IMG/VR virus record: IMGVR_UViG_3300041409_000263
Coordinates: 1-42,160 of that record
Origin: a virus
Reading direction: 5' to 3' (one strand)
Length of the DNA: 42,160 nucleotides
Shown here: positions 17,009 to 25,201 of the stretch, piece after piece
How positions within the stretch are numbered: position 1 is the stretch's first letter
Layout: every line of letters starts with the position of its first letter
Made by a program: the position numbers and the translations under genes
Notes under the pieces: model-generated
Databases searched by the model: none
Told to the model about the DNA's origin: nothing
What the model saw: the letters and a program-made list of their open reading frames with translations, nothing else

Positions 17009-17058
17009 GCCGTTCCTTCCTGAGTGTCAAGCGGACCGGACATCCCGAGCCGCACTCG

Positions 17059-17784
17059 TTACTGCTTCTGCTTGGCCTTACCGAAGCGACGCTCCGCCTC
17101 AGCCCGACCGGCTTCGCCCTTCACAGGCTCGGAGCCCCGCGCGCCCTGGCCCCTGTCGGCCCGCAGCTTTCGCTTGCCGTCATCGTTCTTGCCGCCTTGC
17201 GCGGCCAGGTACTTCTTCCGGTCGAGCAGATCGTCGAGGGCCTCGACGATCGAGTCGGTGTCGATGCGGCCGTTGTCGATGAAGTCGTCGAGCTGATCGG
17301 CAAGGTGGAACCGGGCGTCTTCCGGGTCGTTGAACTTCCCGCCGGCCTTGGCTTCGATCTTGTCGAGGACGCGCTCCCGCAGTGCTGCGGTGCGTTCCTC
17401 GGCGCGGATCTGCTCGCGGATCTTCTCCGCGTCGCCGTCGCCGCTGCCCTTCTTGGACTTCTCGGCGTCGCGGTCCTTCTCGGCCTGGACGCGCTTCGCC
17501 CGCTCGGACTTGAGCCGAGCCTTCATACGGTCGAGGGCTTTCTTCCCGGCGTCGCCGAGCTTGTCGGCCCCTTCGTCGTCCTCGTCGGCGTCACCGCTGT
17601 CGGTGTCGTCGCCCGAGCCTTCGTCGTCCCCGCCGTCTCCGCCGCCGTCGTCTTCCGCGGCGCCGAGGACCGGCCAGATCGGGTCACCGTTGCGGCGAAT
17701 CCCCACGGCCGCCAGCGGCTCACCCGTCAGCGGGTGACGCATCGACGGATGCACGGGCAGGGTCTTGCTGATGCTCCGGAGCAT
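17059..17784 (-). CDS. Scaffolding protein
   Basis: The product is 241 aa and highly charged. An acidic, Gly/Asp-rich stretch (about 44-72) is followed by a long helical, coiled-coil-prone segment rich in Lys, Arg, Glu and Ala (ALDRMKARLKSERAKRVQAEKDRD; EKIREQIRAEERTAALRERVLDKIEAK). The C-terminus is basic (RRFGKAKQKQ) and could bind the capsid inner face. Size and place just before the decoration and capsid genes are typical. No protease motif is visible. Confidence 0.85.
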   Translation of the reverse strand: MLRSISKTLPVHPSMRHPLTGEPLAAVGIRRNGDPIWPVLGAAEDDGGGDGGDDEGSGDDTDSGDADEDDEGADKLGDAGKKALDRMKARLKSERAKRVQAEKDRDAEKSKKGSGDGDAEKIREQIRAEERTAALRERVLDKIEAKAGGKFNDPEDARFHLADQLDDFIDNGRIDTDSIVEALDDLLDRKKYLAAQGGKNDDGKRKLRADRGQGARGSEPVKGEAGRAEAERRFGKAKQKQ

Positions 17785-17828
17785 TGCGCTCCCTCTCTAC
17801 CTCGCCCCGCCCTTGCGGCAGGGAAGTC

Positions 17829-18932
17829 TCAGACGATGTAGCCGAAGCGGCGGAGAAGCCTCACCAGCTCAGCCCGGTCATCGCCAGCGATCTGCATCAG
17901 CGACTCAGGCATCAGCCGCGGCGTCCGGGCGCTGCGATACCGGGCGCCGGGCAGCTTCGTCCCCGCCTGCTTCGCACCCAGGCGCTGCCCGGCCAGACCC
18001 CGCCTCGTCGTCCCCTCCGTGGTGACGAACATCTGCTGCCCGAACACGTCCACCGACTGCAACCGGCCACGAACCAGACCGCCGCGCAGCATCTGCGCCT
18101 CGGCATCAGTGAGCCGCGCACCCGCCGGAGCAAGACCGCGCGCCCCGCGTCGGGCGTTCACAACCTGCCCGATGTCCGCGCCAGCCCGGACCGCCTCAGC
18201 GCCCGCGTTCGTGAAAACCCGGTTCTGCTCCGCGGCCGACAGGGACCGGAAATACGCCGCCGGATCCGTCCGCAGGTCCCCTGCCATGTCCTCATTCGCC
18301 GGAATGTGCACGCAGTCGCAGCGGGGGTGCCGAGCGAAGCCCTGGTTGAACCGGAACCACTTCCCCGCCAACACAGCGCACCGCGAGCAACTGGGCGGGT
18401 TGAGCATCCGCACATACCCGCCGACGTGCGGCCGGGCAGCGATCCCCACACCCGAGGCGCCGCGCGCCGCGTCCGCGATCTGCGTCCACACCGCCATGTC
18501 CAACCAGCGGCCACCCCGCGCAAGCGCCTCTTCGACGCCGACGCCCGGGTACATGGTCACGGTCATGCCATCGTCGTCGCTCGTGATCGTGCTCCGCATC
18601 GCGTCCTTCGCGGCCGTCACCGCCCCATACAGCAGCGGCTCCAACTCCCGGCCATCCGACGCCACACCCGCGAACGCCCGCGGGTCGATGTCGCCCGCCG
18701 GATCGTCCCGCTGCCCCGTCTCCGCCAACACGCGAGGCACATACGCCGCGCCATTCTTGGCCGCACCCAACTGCCCCGCCGACACCAACACCGTCAAAGC
18801 CGGACCAACCACAGCCCACGACCGGTCGAAATCGACACCCATCCGCGCCCACACACGCCGCGCCGCCGCGATCGACGCCACCGTCAACCGCTGCTGCGCC
18901 CTGTAATGCGCAACCGCAGCGTCAGGCAGCAC
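17829..18932 (-). CDS. MuF-like minor head protein
   Basis: The product is 367 aa. The C-terminal two thirds contain the MuF head-morphogenesis signature: CSRCAVLAGKWFRFNQGFARHPRCDCVHIP around residues 190-220, with paired cysteines and a histidine. Upstream helical segments cover ALTVLVSAGQLGAAKNGAAYVPRVLAETG. The protein attaches to the portal and is packaged inside the head. The GTG start overlaps the portal stop by 11 bp. No fused toxin domain was recognised: the C-terminus after ~250 is a plain basic tail. Confidence 0.85.
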   Translation of the reverse strand: MLPDAAVAHYRAQQRLTVASIAAARRVWARMGVDFDRSWAVVGPALTVLVSAGQLGAAKNGAAYVPRVLAETGQRDDPAGDIDPRAFAGVASDGRELEPLLYGAVTAAKDAMRSTITSDDDGMTVTMYPGVGVEEALARGGRWLDMAVWTQIADAARGASGVGIAARPHVGGYVRMLNPPSCSRCAVLAGKWFRFNQGFARHPRCDCVHIPANEDMAGDLRTDPAAYFRSLSAAEQNRVFTNAGAEAVRAGADIGQVVNARRGARGLAPAGARLTDAEAQMLRGGLVRGRLQSVDVFGQQMFVTTEGTTRRGLAGQRLGAKQAGTKLPGARYRSARTPRLMPESLMQIAGDDRAELVRLLRRFGYIV

Positions 18933-20376
18933 CGGGCACCGGCGGAGTCACGGCCGGCGCCGGGTTGCCGGCCAGGTCGCGCGCCACACGCTCGAGCAGC
19001 GGATCGTCCTGCTGCGCGGCGAACTGCTCCGCCAGCTTCTCCCGCGCGATCGGCCCGTACCCCAACTCCGCCTGCGCCGCCGCGATCGGCAGAATCGGCC
19101 GCTGGCCCTGCGTCAACTTCACCGCAAAGTCCGCGGCCTGCGCCTTCGTCGGAGTCGCCGGGTCACGCCACAGCGTCTCCAGCGACTTCAGCTTCGGATC
19201 CCAGCCACCGTCGATGATCCGCCGCACGATCCGCTGCGTCTGCTCGTGCGCGCCGCCCCACGACCGATGCCGGCGCTCCGCGGTCTTGATGATCCGCGCC
19301 TCGTCCGCCCGAATGCCCTCCGCAGAAGGCGGGTTCGCCGAGTTCTGCCCGAAGTACCGGACCGGAAGACCCTTCAGCCCGGCCACCAAGGTTGCGTAGT
19401 GGTCCACGATCGTCTTGAAGTTCGCCAGATCCGCGGCAGTGAACTGCCCGACCTTCGCGTTCTCGTTCATCAACGCCCAGATCGCGCCCATGCGGGCTTC
19501 CCACGCGGGGATCTGCTTGCCGTCCTGGTCCTCGAAGTCTTCCTTCTTCGCGCCGAGGACGTACCGCTGCGGAACCGCGAGGGCTTCGGTGGCGATCTGC
19601 GCGTTCGTCAGCGCACGCGCCGCCGCGTCCGCCAGCGGGATCACGTCCACCAGCTCGGACACGCCGTACCGGTTCGTCAGACGGGGCCGGTTCGTCAGCA
19701 CAGACACCGGGGGCATCCCCAGTTCGTGGTCATCCCGGTCTTCCTCGACCCAGCCGCGACGCCCGGCCTCGCCGGTGCTCCACCGCAGCCAGATAGTGGA
19801 GTTCGGGAGATACAGCGTTCCCAGCTTGTCGTTGCCGTCCCGGTACACCTTCGCTGCGGCCTTCACCCGTCGGGTCCGCGGATCGAGCTCGTGGAACATC
19901 TCGAACGGCGACTCCACCGTGATCAACGGCGTCGCCGAATCCCGATCCACCACCTCGCCTGTGCCAGCGTCCGGGCCCTTGTCGCCCGCACCGACACAGA
20001 TGTACGAGCGGCCGAAGACCAGCGCATCCAGATGCGCAAGCTGCGACTCCTCATCCATGCCGTTCTCTTGCCAGATCCGCCACAGCTCCTTGTCCGCGGA
20101 CTCCTCACCCGGCAGACGGAAGCCCTCCAGGTCGACCCGCTCTTCGATCGCATCCGGGCACGTACGGCACCAGTTAGCGATCACCAGGAACTGCTCCAGC
20201 TCAGGCGGAACCGCCATCCCCAGCTGCTGAACCCGCTGCATGCCCTCGTAGTACGAGTCCAGAGTCTCCAAGCCGTACACCAGGCGGCCACGAGCGTCGA
20301 GGTGGTCCTTCCGGGCCTGCCCCAGCTGCGTCTCCAGCCGGCGGAACGTCGACAGTTCCTCTTCGGACAGGGCCAC
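18922..20376 (-). CDS. Portal protein, SPP1 Gp6-like
   Basis: The product is 484 aa. Family landmarks include an N-terminal RLVYGLETLDSYYEGMQRVQQLG, the LVIANWCRTCPDAIEERVDLEGFR region, a clip/stem region with VDRDSATPLITVESPFEMFHELDPRTRRVKAAAKVYRD, and the AANPPSAEGIRADEARIIKTAERRHRSWG helix conserved in SPP1-type portals. It forms the dodecameric vertex through which DNA is packaged. The GTG at 20376 is the start, 9 bp after the terminase stop. Confidence 0.92.
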   Translation of the reverse strand: MALSEEELSTFRRLETQLGQARKDHLDARGRLVYGLETLDSYYEGMQRVQQLGMAVPPELEQFLVIANWCRTCPDAIEERVDLEGFRLPGEESADKELWRIWQENGMDEESQLAHLDALVFGRSYICVGAGDKGPDAGTGEVVDRDSATPLITVESPFEMFHELDPRTRRVKAAAKVYRDGNDKLGTLYLPNSTIWLRWSTGEAGRRGWVEEDRDDHELGMPPVSVLTNRPRLTNRYGVSELVDVIPLADAAARALTNAQIATEALAVPQRYVLGAKKEDFEDQDGKQIPAWEARMGAIWALMNENAKVGQFTAADLANFKTIVDHYATLVAGLKGLPVRYFGQNSANPPSAEGIRADEARIIKTAERRHRSWGGAHEQTQRIVRRIIDGGWDPKLKSLETLWRDPATPTKAQAADFAVKLTQGQRPILPIAAAQAELGYGPIAREKLAEQFAAQQDDPLLERVARDLAGNPAPAVTPPVPGAA

Positions 20377-20385
20377 CAGGTCCCC

Positions 20386-22023
20386 CTATCTGAAGACGAT
20401 CACTCGACGGTCTTGCGGCTCATTCGTCCAACCGGCCGCGAGGGCATCGCACACGGCCTCATGCACAAGCGTCGACGTCATGGCGTGGTCGATTTTCTGA
20501 TGCTGCGTCGGCTTCCCCAGCAGGTACTTCTGCGCCGGCTTCGCGACCTTCCGCGCGTTCCCCAGATGCGTCCCGGCGATCTGGCACGCGTCGTGCGTCA
20601 ACCGGCCGGACTGCAAGTCGATCAGGAACCGCTGCAACACCGCATGCATCTGGTTCGTCCGGTACGTCGGCCACTCCGTCACAGCCTCGCCGTACCGCAA
20701 CGCCCAGTTCTCCACCTCAGTCGACCAATCCGGCGGGTCGCAGTACATGCGCACCACCGTGAAGCGGGTGAACAGCTCATCCACCGCCGCGTCCACTTCG
20801 CCGCGGGGGATCCGGCCACCGAACTCCGCCGGATTCCACACCGACGGCCTACCATCCGGCCCCACCCGGGGCGTGAACTGCCAGCCGTCCATCGTCTCCG
20901 CGCGAATCGACGTCCAGTCATCCGAATCGGAGCCGTCGAACGCCAAGCACACCGGCCCCGAGGCCGGCGCCGGCTGATCGACCAGGGACTTCTCCCACGC
21001 CGCCAACCCGAACTGATCCAAGAACGCGTTCAGGCCGGCGACCAGACGGTTACCGAAGAACCGCTCCGCCTGCCCAGGGTCACGCTCGAGCAGATCCGCG
21101 GCCTCCGCCTCGATCGCGTCGAGGTCAACATGCCCGCCGTGCTGCTTCAACGCCTCCCCGTACACCAGCGTGTGGATCTTCCGCCGGTCCCGCTTGTTCG
21201 TGTACGACAGGCTCTTCGGCGGCTGCACAAACTGCCGGTACACGTCCTGGGCGGACGACTCGAACTGCTGCTGGGCAACCGAATTCTCCGCCGGATCCCA
21301 CGCGTTGGTCGTCAACGACGCCCGGCCACCCATACCCGCCAAACCGCGGTACTGCGTGTCCGCGACCTTCGCCATCTTGTTCCGAACCGTCCACAGCCCC
21401 GTCTCGTCCTGCGGCGCGAACGTGATCCGCTGCCCCAGCCGCGACTGCGCACTCGAAGTGACCGTGTCGATCCGCCCACCACCCGGCAGGCGAATGAACT
21501 CCTCACCCGTCTTCGGGATCACATCCGCCAACGGCCCGAACTCGATCATCGGCCGCAACGCCCCATAGATGTTGTCCGTCTGCTCCTCGCTCAACGCAGT
21601 CACCTGAATCAGCGGAGTCGGCCACGGCATACCCATCGGCTCACCACGCCGATACCCGTACTCCCAGCCGCAACCACAACCATGATCCGAACACGCATAC
21701 CCGTCATCCCGACCAGCCCACCCGGCGAACAACGCCGGACCCACACCCTCAACACAGATGTGCGCCGCCGACAGCGGACCCTTGCCCTTCTTCTGCGGAT
21801 CCACCAACATCCCGCGCCGATACACAAACGCCGGCGCCAAGATCGGATCCTCAGGCAGCCACTCCGCGTCCCCACGGACCAGATAGAACTGCGTCAGGTA
21901 CCGGAACTGGAAGTCGTACAGCAGAAACGGCCGCCCCCGGCGGAACCCATCCGGGACAACACAATGCGCCTCCGTCCACTCCGGAACAACCAGCAGCGGC
22001 TGCGGCTCAGACACCTCCACCAT
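20386..22023 (-). CDS. Terminase large subunit
   Basis: The product is 545 aa. The ATPase half has a deviant Walker A (VDPQKKGKGPLSA, residues 74-86) and an acidic FAPQDETGLW segment near residue 212 consistent with Walker B. An interposed CGCGWEYGYRRGEP segment may be a small insertion. The nuclease half begins with CLAFDGSDSDDWTSI near residue 365, an acidic RNase-H-like motif, and ends with HLGNARKVAKPAQKYLLGKP. It cuts and pumps DNA with the small-subunit-like protein, whose 3' end overlaps its start by 17 bp. Confidence 0.93.
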   Translation of the reverse strand: MVEVSEPQPLLVVPEWTEAHCVVPDGFRRGRPFLLYDFQFRYLTQFYLVRGDAEWLPEDPILAPAFVYRRGMLVDPQKKGKGPLSAAHICVEGVGPALFAGWAGRDDGYACSDHGCGCGWEYGYRRGEPMGMPWPTPLIQVTALSEEQTDNIYGALRPMIEFGPLADVIPKTGEEFIRLPGGGRIDTVTSSAQSRLGQRITFAPQDETGLWTVRNKMAKVADTQYRGLAGMGGRASLTTNAWDPAENSVAQQQFESSAQDVYRQFVQPPKSLSYTNKRDRRKIHTLVYGEALKQHGGHVDLDAIEAEAADLLERDPGQAERFFGNRLVAGLNAFLDQFGLAAWEKSLVDQPAPASGPVCLAFDGSDSDDWTSIRAETMDGWQFTPRVGPDGRPSVWNPAEFGGRIPRGEVDAAVDELFTRFTVVRMYCDPPDWSTEVENWALRYGEAVTEWPTYRTNQMHAVLQRFLIDLQSGRLTHDACQIAGTHLGNARKVAKPAQKYLLGKPTQHQKIDHAMTSTLVHEAVCDALAAGWTNEPQDRRVIVFR

Positions 22024-22507
22024 CGAGCGCCTTCAACCGGTCACGCGCCGACCTCCGCGGAGCCACCTCAGCCACCTGCTCCCGCTTCGCCCGCACCTCA
22101 TCCGGCGCCACCCGCCACCTGTTCCGCAACATCGCACCCGGATTCAACCCAAGCCGATCCGACCACTGCCGCGCCTCGCTGGCCGCCTTCATGTCGCCGA
22201 GCTCCGCCATCGCAAGATGCCGGCAATACAACGCCACCTCATGCGTCCAACCCAACCGATCCCACGCCACAGCCTGCGGCGTCAACCACACAGCAGCCCA
22301 ATGCGCAGCCTCCTGCACAGCCACCGACTCCACCATCACCACATCGTCAGAACGAACCCGCCCAGACAACGGCCACACAGGCGCACCACCCTGACGGCCC
22401 TCCGCCGGCAGAACCGTCCACCCATCCCGGTCATCCTTCCGATCCCGCCGCAACGCCAGCGGATCCGGCGGAGGACCAGAATTGACCCGCGCACCACCTC
22501 TCGGCAT
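22007..22507 (-). CDS. Small terminase subunit-like protein
   Basis: The product is 166 aa and starts MPRGGARVNSGPPPDPLALRRDRK, a basic proline-rich N-terminus found in actinophage small terminase or DNA-packaging partners. A helical middle (EAAHWAAVWLTPQAVAWDRLGW; VALYCRHLAMAELG) and a basic C-terminus follow. An AGGGAGGGG ribosome binding site lies just before the ATG at 22507. It directly precedes the large terminase gene. The assignment as TerS is from position and the N-terminal pattern, without a clear HTH seen. Confidence 0.75.
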   Translation of the reverse strand: MPRGGARVNSGPPPDPLALRRDRKDDRDGWTVLPAEGRQGGAPVWPLSGRVRSDDVVMVESVAVQEAAHWAAVWLTPQAVAWDRLGWTHEVALYCRHLAMAELGDMKAASEARQWSDRLGLNPGAMLRNRWRVAPDEVRAKREQVAEVAPRRSARDRLKALDGGGV

Positions 22508-22552
22508 GACCCCTCCCTCCCCTCGGCAGCCTTGCGCCACCTCGGCACGACA

Positions 22553-22567
22553 GTGACGTTGCGTCAC
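22553..22567. repeat. Palindrome GTGACG-TTG-CGTCAC
   Basis: A perfect 6-bp inverted repeat with a 3-base centre, in the intergenic region upstream of the terminase genes. It could be a binding site for terminase or a regulator. Confidence 0.6.
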
Positions 22568-22657
22568 CGCCAAGATCGGTAGAACCTGCCCAACCAGCGA
22601 GACACCTCTCCGGCGGTTCGGCTGCCTCGCCGGTCGAGGGGCCACCCCCCGGGCTCG

Positions 22658-22672
22658 GTCACTTAAAGTGAC
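22658..22672. repeat. Palindrome GTCACTT-A-AAGTGAC
   Basis: A perfect 7-bp inverted repeat with one central base, AT-rich against its background. It uses the same GTGAC half-site as the repeat at 22553. Confidence 0.6.
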
Positions 22673-22716
22673 GCTGCCGGGGTGCTGGGTGGGTCTGTGT
22701 GTGGGTGTACGAGTGC

Positions 22717-23190
22717 TCAGGGCGAGGCGGTGTGCGTGTGTCTGGTCCACCAGTCGTCGATGAGCGTGTGGGTCTGTGGTCTGCGTCCGTCGGCTGTGGC
22801 TCTGGCTTTGCACTGCTCGGCTGGTACGGCGAGGGTGACGGTCTCGGTGGCTGTGTCCCGGTCGGCAGGGGTGGGGTCGCACTTGATGTGCCATACGTTG
22901 CGGACGGTGTGTTGCCTGGTGAGCCTGTCGAGGACGGCGTCGCGTGCCGTGAGGATGAACGGCCAGAGTGTGTCTGGGTGGTCGTGCTCGTGGTCTGATC
23001 CGAGGGCGACGGCGAGCGCGTCGTAGTCGAGGACGAGGTCGCCGGGTTGCTTGTGCTGCTGCACGTACGTGGTCTTGCCGGAGCAGGGTGGCCCGGTGAC
23101 GAGGGTGATGTGGACTCCGCGTTGCGGTGTGCGGGGGCCGCGCATGGCTTGTGCTCGGGCGAGGCGTGAGGCCATGTCGTGCACGGTCAC
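22717..23190 (-). CDS. P-loop kinase-like protein (polynucleotide-kinase type)
   Basis: From GTG at 23190, which overlaps the HNH stop as GTGA, the product is 157 aa; an ATG five codons later is an alternative. It has a Walker A GPPCSGKTTYVQQH (about 33-46), then a D-Y-D strand motif (LVLDYDALAVAL) and a lid-like RDAVLDRLTRQ segment. This is the pattern of small phage polynucleotide/nucleoside kinases of the zeta-toxin/PNK group. Placed between HNH and terminase, it may act on DNA or RNA ends. Substrate is not determinable. Confidence 0.75.
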   Translation of the reverse strand: MTVHDMASRLARAQAMRGPRTPQRGVHITLVTGPPCSGKTTYVQQHKQPGDLVLDYDALAVALGSDHEHDHPDTLWPFILTARDAVLDRLTRQHTVRNVWHIKCDPTPADRDTATETVTLAVPAEQCKARATADGRRPQTHTLIDDWWTRHTHTASP

Positions 23191-23516
23191 TCCCTCGGCG
23201 GTAGTCCGTGTGCTGCTCGTCCGCCGGCTGACCGGTTGCAGCTGGTGTGTTCGGGGCCGCGGTGTTGGCCGTTGTCGTGGCCGAGGTCCCAGGGTGTGCC
23301 GGGTTGGATGGGCTGTTGGCATCGCCAGCAGTTGACTTCGCCTCGCGCTACGGCTGGTTCCCAGCGTCTGCGTTCGGCGTCGTGGTCTGCGTTGTAGCTG
23401 CGCTGCTGTCGTGTGCCGCGTGCCCGGTCGGCTTGTCGCGCGTGGGTGTTGCAGGCTCCGCGTTGTGTGGCTCTGGCGGGGCAGCCTGGTTTCTTGCACA
23501 CCTTCGATGCGGGCAT
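23187..23516 (-). CDS. HNH endonuclease (terminase-associated type)
   Basis: The product is 109 aa. A basic N-terminus with CKKPGCPARATQRGACNTH may bind zinc. It is followed by CWRCQQPIQPGTPWDLGHDNG, then GPEHTSCNRSAGGRAA: the CxxC, D-L-G-H, histidine and asparagine of a small HNH (beta-beta-alpha-metal) nuclease. In many actinophages such a gene lies beside the terminase and is needed for cos cleavage. The same arrangement here supports that role. Confidence 0.9.
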   Translation of the reverse strand: MPASKVCKKPGCPARATQRGACNTHARQADRARGTRQQRSYNADHDAERRRWEPAVARGEVNCWRCQQPIQPGTPWDLGHDNGQHRGPEHTSCNRSAGGRAAHGLPPRE

Positions 23517-23517
23517 G

Positions 23518-23727
23518 TCAGTCGTCGACGAGGGCGTCCGTCATCACGGTCTCGGCGTACACGGCCATGCCAATCGCCTCGACGGTGGTCAGACTGTCCG
23601 TCGCCCTGGCGTAGTAAGCCACGTCACCGTCAGCGTCCAACGCCTTGAGCACGACAAGTGCGGCCAGCGGCGTGACGTCATCTGGCATGCCTTTGATCGG
23701 AAGGGCGCAGACCGTGGCGTCATCCAC
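23518..23727 (-). CDS. Small acidic protein, unknown
   Basis: From the GTG at 23727 the product is 69 aa (LAALVVLKALDADGDVAYYARATD...). It overlaps the preceding gene by 8 bp and ends 1 base before the HNH gene. A short EF-hand-like DADGD is present but isolated. No function is recognised. It belongs to the same co-translated cluster as the HNH protein. Confidence 0.65.
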   Translation of the reverse strand: MDDATVCALPIKGMPDDVTPLAALVVLKALDADGDVAYYARATDSLTTVEAIGMAVYAETVMTDALVDD

Positions 23728-23977
23728 GGATCTGCCGCCACTCTTCGTACAACAGCCAGTCATGGACTTCGATGCCGTGCTTGCTGTCCAGCGCAGCGCA
23801 TGACTCGCCAAGTCCTGTGTCCAGCTTGAGATCGCCGTCGTGTTGCGCGACGTCCAGGACTGTGGCAGGCATCCAGCCACGGTGTGATTGGTGGTACAGA
23901 ACCTCGTCGCCGACCTCGGGCCAGTCGATGCGGTCGAGGGTGGACGGTTTCCGCTCATCGATGGGACGAGTCAGCAT
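23720..23977 (-). CDS. Small SH3-like protein, unknown
   Basis: The product is 85 aa. The core IDWPEVGDEVLYHQSHRGWMPATVLDVAQHDGDLKLDTG has the G-D-x-V...W-x-x-A-x-V...G-x-L pattern of small SH3/Tudor-like barrels, so a binding role is possible. The ATG at 23977 overlaps the preceding tiny frame. Confidence 0.65.
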   Translation of the reverse strand: MLTRPIDERKPSTLDRIDWPEVGDEVLYHQSHRGWMPATVLDVAQHDGDLKLDTGLGESCAALDSKHGIEVHDWLLYEEWRQIRG

Positions 23978-24045
23978 GTGTCCTCCGAACGCACGAAGAC
24001 ATCGTGGACGGCGACGTTGATAGCGAACGCGACGACGGTGGTCAC
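23971..24045 (-). CDS. Tiny 24-aa open frame linking two genes (coupling ORF?)
   Basis: GTG at 24045 forms a GTGA overlap with the upstream stop, and the TGA at 23971-23973 lies inside the ATGCTGA start of the downstream gene. The frame encodes a short hydrophobic peptide with acidic end. It could be a translational coupling device or an unannotated peptide. The evidence is only the precise overlaps at both ends. Confidence 0.35.
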   Translation of the reverse strand: MTTVVAFAINVAVHDVFVRSEDTC

Positions 24046-24212
24046 TGGGTCTCGGTCTGTTCGCGTCCGTCGAGGCTGTGGTGGATGACCTGCCAGCCGA
24101 TGGTGCCGTCGTCGCGCGGCACGGGTTCGGTGGCGGGTCCGCATGGGCAGTCGCCGCCGTCGGTGTCGTGCTCGATGAGGTCGTTCACGGGGTACGTGTG
24201 GACGGTGGTCAT
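24042..24212 (-). CDS. Small conserved-type phage protein, unknown
   Basis: The product is 56 aa, TDGGDCPCGPATEPVPRDDG followed by IGWQVIHHSLDGRE. This Cys/His-containing pattern is common in short actinophage proteins of unknown role. The start ATG is at 24212 and overlaps the upstream stop (TGATG). Confidence 0.65.
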   Translation of the reverse strand: MTTVHTYPVNDLIEHDTDGGDCPCGPATEPVPRDDGTIGWQVIHHSLDGREQTETQ

Positions 24213-24433
24213 CAGGCCGCGGCCAGGGCTGCGGTGAGCTGTGGGGCGGTGAGCCAGACGACGCCGAGGAGCGCGAGGACAGCGGCGGTACGGAGCAGGT
24301 GCCGCATGTTCGTCTCCATCCAGGCGGTGACACGTTCTTCGAGGGGTGTGCGGGCGATGAGGTGGTCTATGAGCCACATCTCGGTCCGGATGTTGCGGGG
24401 GAGCCGGTTGAGTGGCCCGTTCGGGTGGGCCAT
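24212..24433 (-). CDS. Small single-pass membrane protein
   Basis: The product is 73 aa. A charged N-terminal 45 residues is followed by one hydrophobic helix (HLLRTAAVLALLGVVWLTAPQLTAALAAA), giving a C-terminal anchor. It lies in the co-translated cluster of small genes and overlaps both neighbours by one base. A holin role cannot be excluded, but one helix and the early-gene position argue against it. Confidence 0.65.
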   Translation of the reverse strand: MAHPNGPLNRLPRNIRTEMWLIDHLIARTPLEERVTAWMETNMRHLLRTAAVLALLGVVWLTAPQLTAALAAA

Positions 24434-24795
24434 CAGGTTGCGTATCGGAGAGCGCTCTCGACGCCAGTCACCGGGGCGGCCTCAGAGCAATCCGGACACG
24501 GGACGACCAACGCAAAGCCACGACGAAGCTCGTCGGGATCGAACACGTCGCCGTGACCCTGACACCGCCCGCACTCCAGAAAACTGGCCTCACGGATGAG
24601 CGGCTTCAGGGCACCGAGGACCCGCTGCATGCCCTGCTGCTGCGTCTCTCCGGCGTGGCAGGCGACGTTCCACGCGTCGAGCGCCGCCGTGACGCCCGCG
24701 CAATCGTGGGGCGCCTGCCTGCCGCCTACGACGCTGACGGTGCACCCGTACTCACACTTGAACGTGAACGTGCCGTAGGTGTCGATGAGGTTCAT
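24433..24795 (-). CDS. Zinc-ribbon small protein
   Basis: The product is 120 aa from ATG 24795, which makes an ATGA overlap. Cysteine pairs CEYGC (near 15) and CGRCQGHGD ... CPDC (near 80-105) suggest two metal-binding knuckles. The middle is helical (LDAWNVACHAGETQQQGMQRVLGALKPLI). A nucleic-acid or protein-binding role is inferred. A longer upstream frame to 24846 is not supported. Confidence 0.65.
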   Translation of the reverse strand: MNLIDTYGTFTFKCEYGCTVSVVGGRQAPHDCAGVTAALDAWNVACHAGETQQQGMQRVLGALKPLIREASFLECGRCQGHGDVFDPDELRRGFALVVPCPDCSEAAPVTGVESALRYAT

Positions 24796-25004
24796 GCCGC
24801 CGTCCTCGGTGTCGGGTGGTCCCACAGGTGAGCGCAGGCGGGGCATTGCAGGTGCAGCACATGCCCGGTGTTTGCAAGCAGGAACTGCCAGTGGCTTGAG
24901 CAGGTGCGGCCGGCTTCGCAGGTGTCGCAGTTCCCGCCGTGGTTGCAGGCGGGGCAGGGAAGCCAGGCGCGGCGCGCACGGTCAGCGGTGGGGTCGAGCG
25001 GCAT
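24792..25004 (-). CDS. Cysteine-rich small protein
   Basis: The product is 70 aa. It has CPACNHGGNCDTCEAGRTC and LQCPACAHLW: six or more paired cysteines, so likely zinc-binding. The ATG at 25004 overlaps the upstream stop by one base. The function is unknown. Confidence 0.65.
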   Translation of the reverse strand: MPLDPTADRARRAWLPCPACNHGGNCDTCEAGRTCSSHWQFLLANTGHVLHLQCPACAHLWDHPTPRTAA

Positions 25005-25201
25005 CAGGGAAGCACCCCAGCCGAACGGAGCTCGCTGTAGATGGCGGTCTGCGCCGGGTCCAGGCCCGAGTACAGCAGGGCGTACGCCTCGGCCTCGCCA
25101 TCGAGGACAGCAGCAGGGTCCCAGTCGGGGATGGCGTTGAGGACCTCGGCCCGCCGGCGTGTCTCGTGCGCGGTCAGGTCGAGTTCGTGGATCAGGATCA
25201 C
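25004..25201 (-). CDS. Small helical protein, unknown
   Basis: The product is 65 aa from the GTG at 25201, which sits in a TCGTGA stop-start overlap. It is predicted mostly helical (ETRRRAEVLNAIPDWDPAAVLDGEAEAYALLYSGLDPAQTAIYSELRSAG). No motif was identified. Longer open frame upstream is a shadow. Confidence 0.6.
   Translation of the reverse strand: MILIHELDLTAHETRRRAEVLNAIPDWDPAAVLDGEAEAYALLYSGLDPAQTAIYSELRSAGVLP

Larger units (their letters stand above)
22508..22716. other. 209-bp non-coding region with two GTGAC palindromes (candidate packaging start)
   Basis: No supported gene is present. Two inverted repeats occur: GTGACGTTGCGTCAC at 22553-22567 and GTCACTTAAAGTGAC at 22658-22672. They share AGTGACG and are separated by GC-rich sequence. 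The region lies between the HNH/kinase pair and the terminase genes. In HNH-encoding siphoviruses this place often holds cos or a terminase-binding site. The cleavage position cannot be read from sequence. Confidence 0.5.

Noticed and set aside
17829-18200. Toxin domain fused to the C-terminus of the MuF-like protein
   Set aside because: The C-terminal region is a short basic stretch of normal family length with no recognisable toxin motif.
17784-22485. Very long plus-strand open frames opposite MuF, portal and terminase genes
   Set aside because: They are Arg/Pro/His-rich with no domain pattern, opposite well-supported packaging genes.
24212-24433. Holin
   Set aside because: It has a single hydrophobic helix, lies in the early small-gene cluster, and no endolysin is adjacent.
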